Assembly (NCBI RefSeq): GCF_002949735.1
Contig: NZ_CP026681.1
Coordinates: forward strand, 620,001-684,000
Direction: 5' to 3'
DNA: 64,000 bases
Source of the DNA: Nostoc sp. 'Peltigera membranacea cyanobiont' N6
GTDB lineage: Bacteria > Cyanobacteriota > Cyanobacteriia > Cyanobacteriales > Nostocaceae
The notes beneath the pieces are model-generated. The model was not told the DNA's origin, searched no databases, and worked only from the letters and a program-made list of their open reading frames with translations. A program made the position numbers and the translations under genes. How positions within the stretch are numbered: the stretch's first letter is position 1; each line of letters begins with the position of its first letter. Positions 63,349 to 64,000 of the stretch are shown piece after piece.

Positions 63349-63467
63349 ATTGGGTAATTTATTTGTTGGAAGTCCCCAATGGTGAAAAAATTGGGAATAT
63401 CCCAATTTTGTAAAAAGACCTAACGTATATAATTCTGTCAGCACTGAACTATGTCCGCTATCTAATT

Positions 63468-63520
63468 AGAGGGATCTAAAACTTTTGATGCCGACAAGCG
63501 AACTTTTCAAATATCCTCTA
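63468..63520. repeat. Dispersed repeat, copy B
   Basis: TGCCGACAAGCGAACTTTTC and AATATCCTCT with the preceding AGAGGGATCTAAAACTTTTG match the block at 29535-29590 with few changes and one 3-base gap. Confidence 0.55.
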
Positions 63521-63671
63521 ATCTCGACTTTATCCATTTTTTGGCAACGCCCCTGATATTACATAGACTTCATACGGGTGGTTTAATTCGCTGGGGATTC
63601 ATCCTAATTTCATTTCTGGCTGCCAAACTAATAAGTAAATATAGAACTAGGAAACTTATTAGGTGAGACTT

Positions 63672-64000
63672 ATGCAACTGCTATCTTTGAGGAATGGCTT
63701 TTTAGTGTTAACCTTTAGTGCGATCGCTTCAGCCGGTGGGTTAATCACAGGCTGTACTAGTACTGCTTCCCAGAACCAAAGCCAAGCACCAAAGGCAACT
63801 ACCACCACCAATGCTAACGACAAGCAGATGATGAATCACGGTGGTGGCATGATGAATCACAGTATGGGAATGGATTTAGGCCCAGCCGATGCTAATTTTG
63901 ATTTACGATTTATCGACGCTATGATCCCGCACCATCAAGGGGCTGTGGAAATGGCTAAAGAAGCGCAGGTGAAATCAAAACGTCCTGAAATCAAAAAGCT
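63672..64000 (+). CDS. DUF305 lipoprotein (partial, cut by window end)
   Basis: The first 109 codons of a DUF305 protein. The start is the ATG at 63672. Residues 1-28 form a lipoprotein signal ending in LITGC (Cys28 would carry lipid). A Thr/Asn-rich linker with two Met-His rich stretches (MMNHGGGMMNH) follows, then FDLRFIDAMIPHHQGAVEMAKEA, the DUF305 core with its His pair. Members are exported and linked by some work to copper or stress, which the Met/His content fits, but no function is assigned here. Confidence 0.85.
   Translation, partial: MQLLSLRNGFLVLTFSAIASAGGLITGCTSTASQNQSQAPKATTTTNANDKQMMNHGGGMMNHSMGMDLGPADANFDLRFIDAMIPHHQGAVEMAKEAQVKSKRPEIKK

Larger units (their letters stand above)
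63160..63671. other. Repeat-rich spacer
   Basis: No gene. It holds an inverted-repeat element bounded by AGGACTTAC and GTAAGTCCT (63177-63264), a hairpin repeat (63287-63348) and the second copy of the dispersed repeat (63468-63520). Confidence 0.5.

Noticed and set aside
1..64000. CRISPR arrays, tRNA or rRNA genes, prophage or complete insertion sequences
   Set aside because: Reading both strands gave no spaced identical repeats, no tRNA-like cloverleaf with conserved arms, no rRNA and no intact transposase or integrase.

Overview
The window looks like chromosome of a filamentous, probably heterocyst-forming cyanobacterium of the Nostoc type. The evidence is the frequent HIP1 octamer GCGATCGC, heptanucleotide tandem repeats and small dispersed repeats between genes, a Psb32-like photosystem II repair protein, a PAP/fibrillin protein, a DUF4346 protein, an ArsA-like ATPase with an Hsp20-like tail, and a bilin-binding GAF histidine kinase. 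I cannot name the species.

Region 1 (1-5330) is a tightly packed sugar-nucleotide operon: the tail of a hexapeptide acyltransferase, a Gfo/Idh dehydrogenase, a DegT aminotransferase, a second hexapeptide acyltransferase, an SDR epimerase and a second DegT aminotransferase. The order dehydrogenase, aminotransferase, acyltransferase is that of Wbp/Wlb-type synthesis of acylated amino sugars. Region 2 (5331-9830) is a module of two predicted exported proteins: a 1007-residue DUF4082/Ig-like/dimethylformamidase-like protein and a Tat-signal protein. It is followed by the decayed 3' end of another DegT aminotransferase gene, which suggests the module was inserted into an older layout.

Region 3 (9831-45007) is a 35 kb exopolysaccharide or envelope-polysaccharide locus, all on the plus strand. 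It carries twelve GT4/GT-B glycosyltransferases, two GT2 glycosyltransferases, two SAM methyltransferases, four full acyltransferase-3 O-acyltransferases plus one remnant, a Wzy-like membrane protein, a Gfo/Idh-SDR fusion, two PhyH-type 2-oxoglutarate/Fe(II) oxygenase-like proteins, an AsnB-type amidotransferase and a NodU/CmcH carbamoyltransferase. Together these predict a long heteropolymer, or several, that is O-acylated, methylated, amidated, carbamoylated and perhaps hydroxylated. No flippase, export channel, chain-length regulator or priming transferase is visible, so those lie outside the window or elsewhere. Several stretches (about 14-17 kb and 28-31 kb) are visibly AT-rich and lack HIP1, which fits patchwork assembly.

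Region 4 (45008-64000) is ordinary cyanobacterial chromosome with mixed strands and wide spacers: DUF4346, psb32, surE, a secreted protein, PAP/fibrillin, a MOSC-alkyltransferase-like fusion, an orphan membrane protein, a 2'-5' RNA ligase-like protein, a peptidoglycan-binding protein, an ArsA-like ATPase, a large bilin-GAF histidine kinase, dnaN, an MscS-type channel, a CYTH protein and the start of a DUF305 lipoprotein. Spacers hold many hairpins and repeat elements. The most interesting observations are the dense tailoring set (AsnB, two PhyH proteins, carbamoyltransferase), the dimethylformamidase-like exported module beside a broken aminotransferase gene, the Gfo/Idh-SDR fusion, the MOSC-ATL fusion and the three-cysteine photoreceptor kinase.
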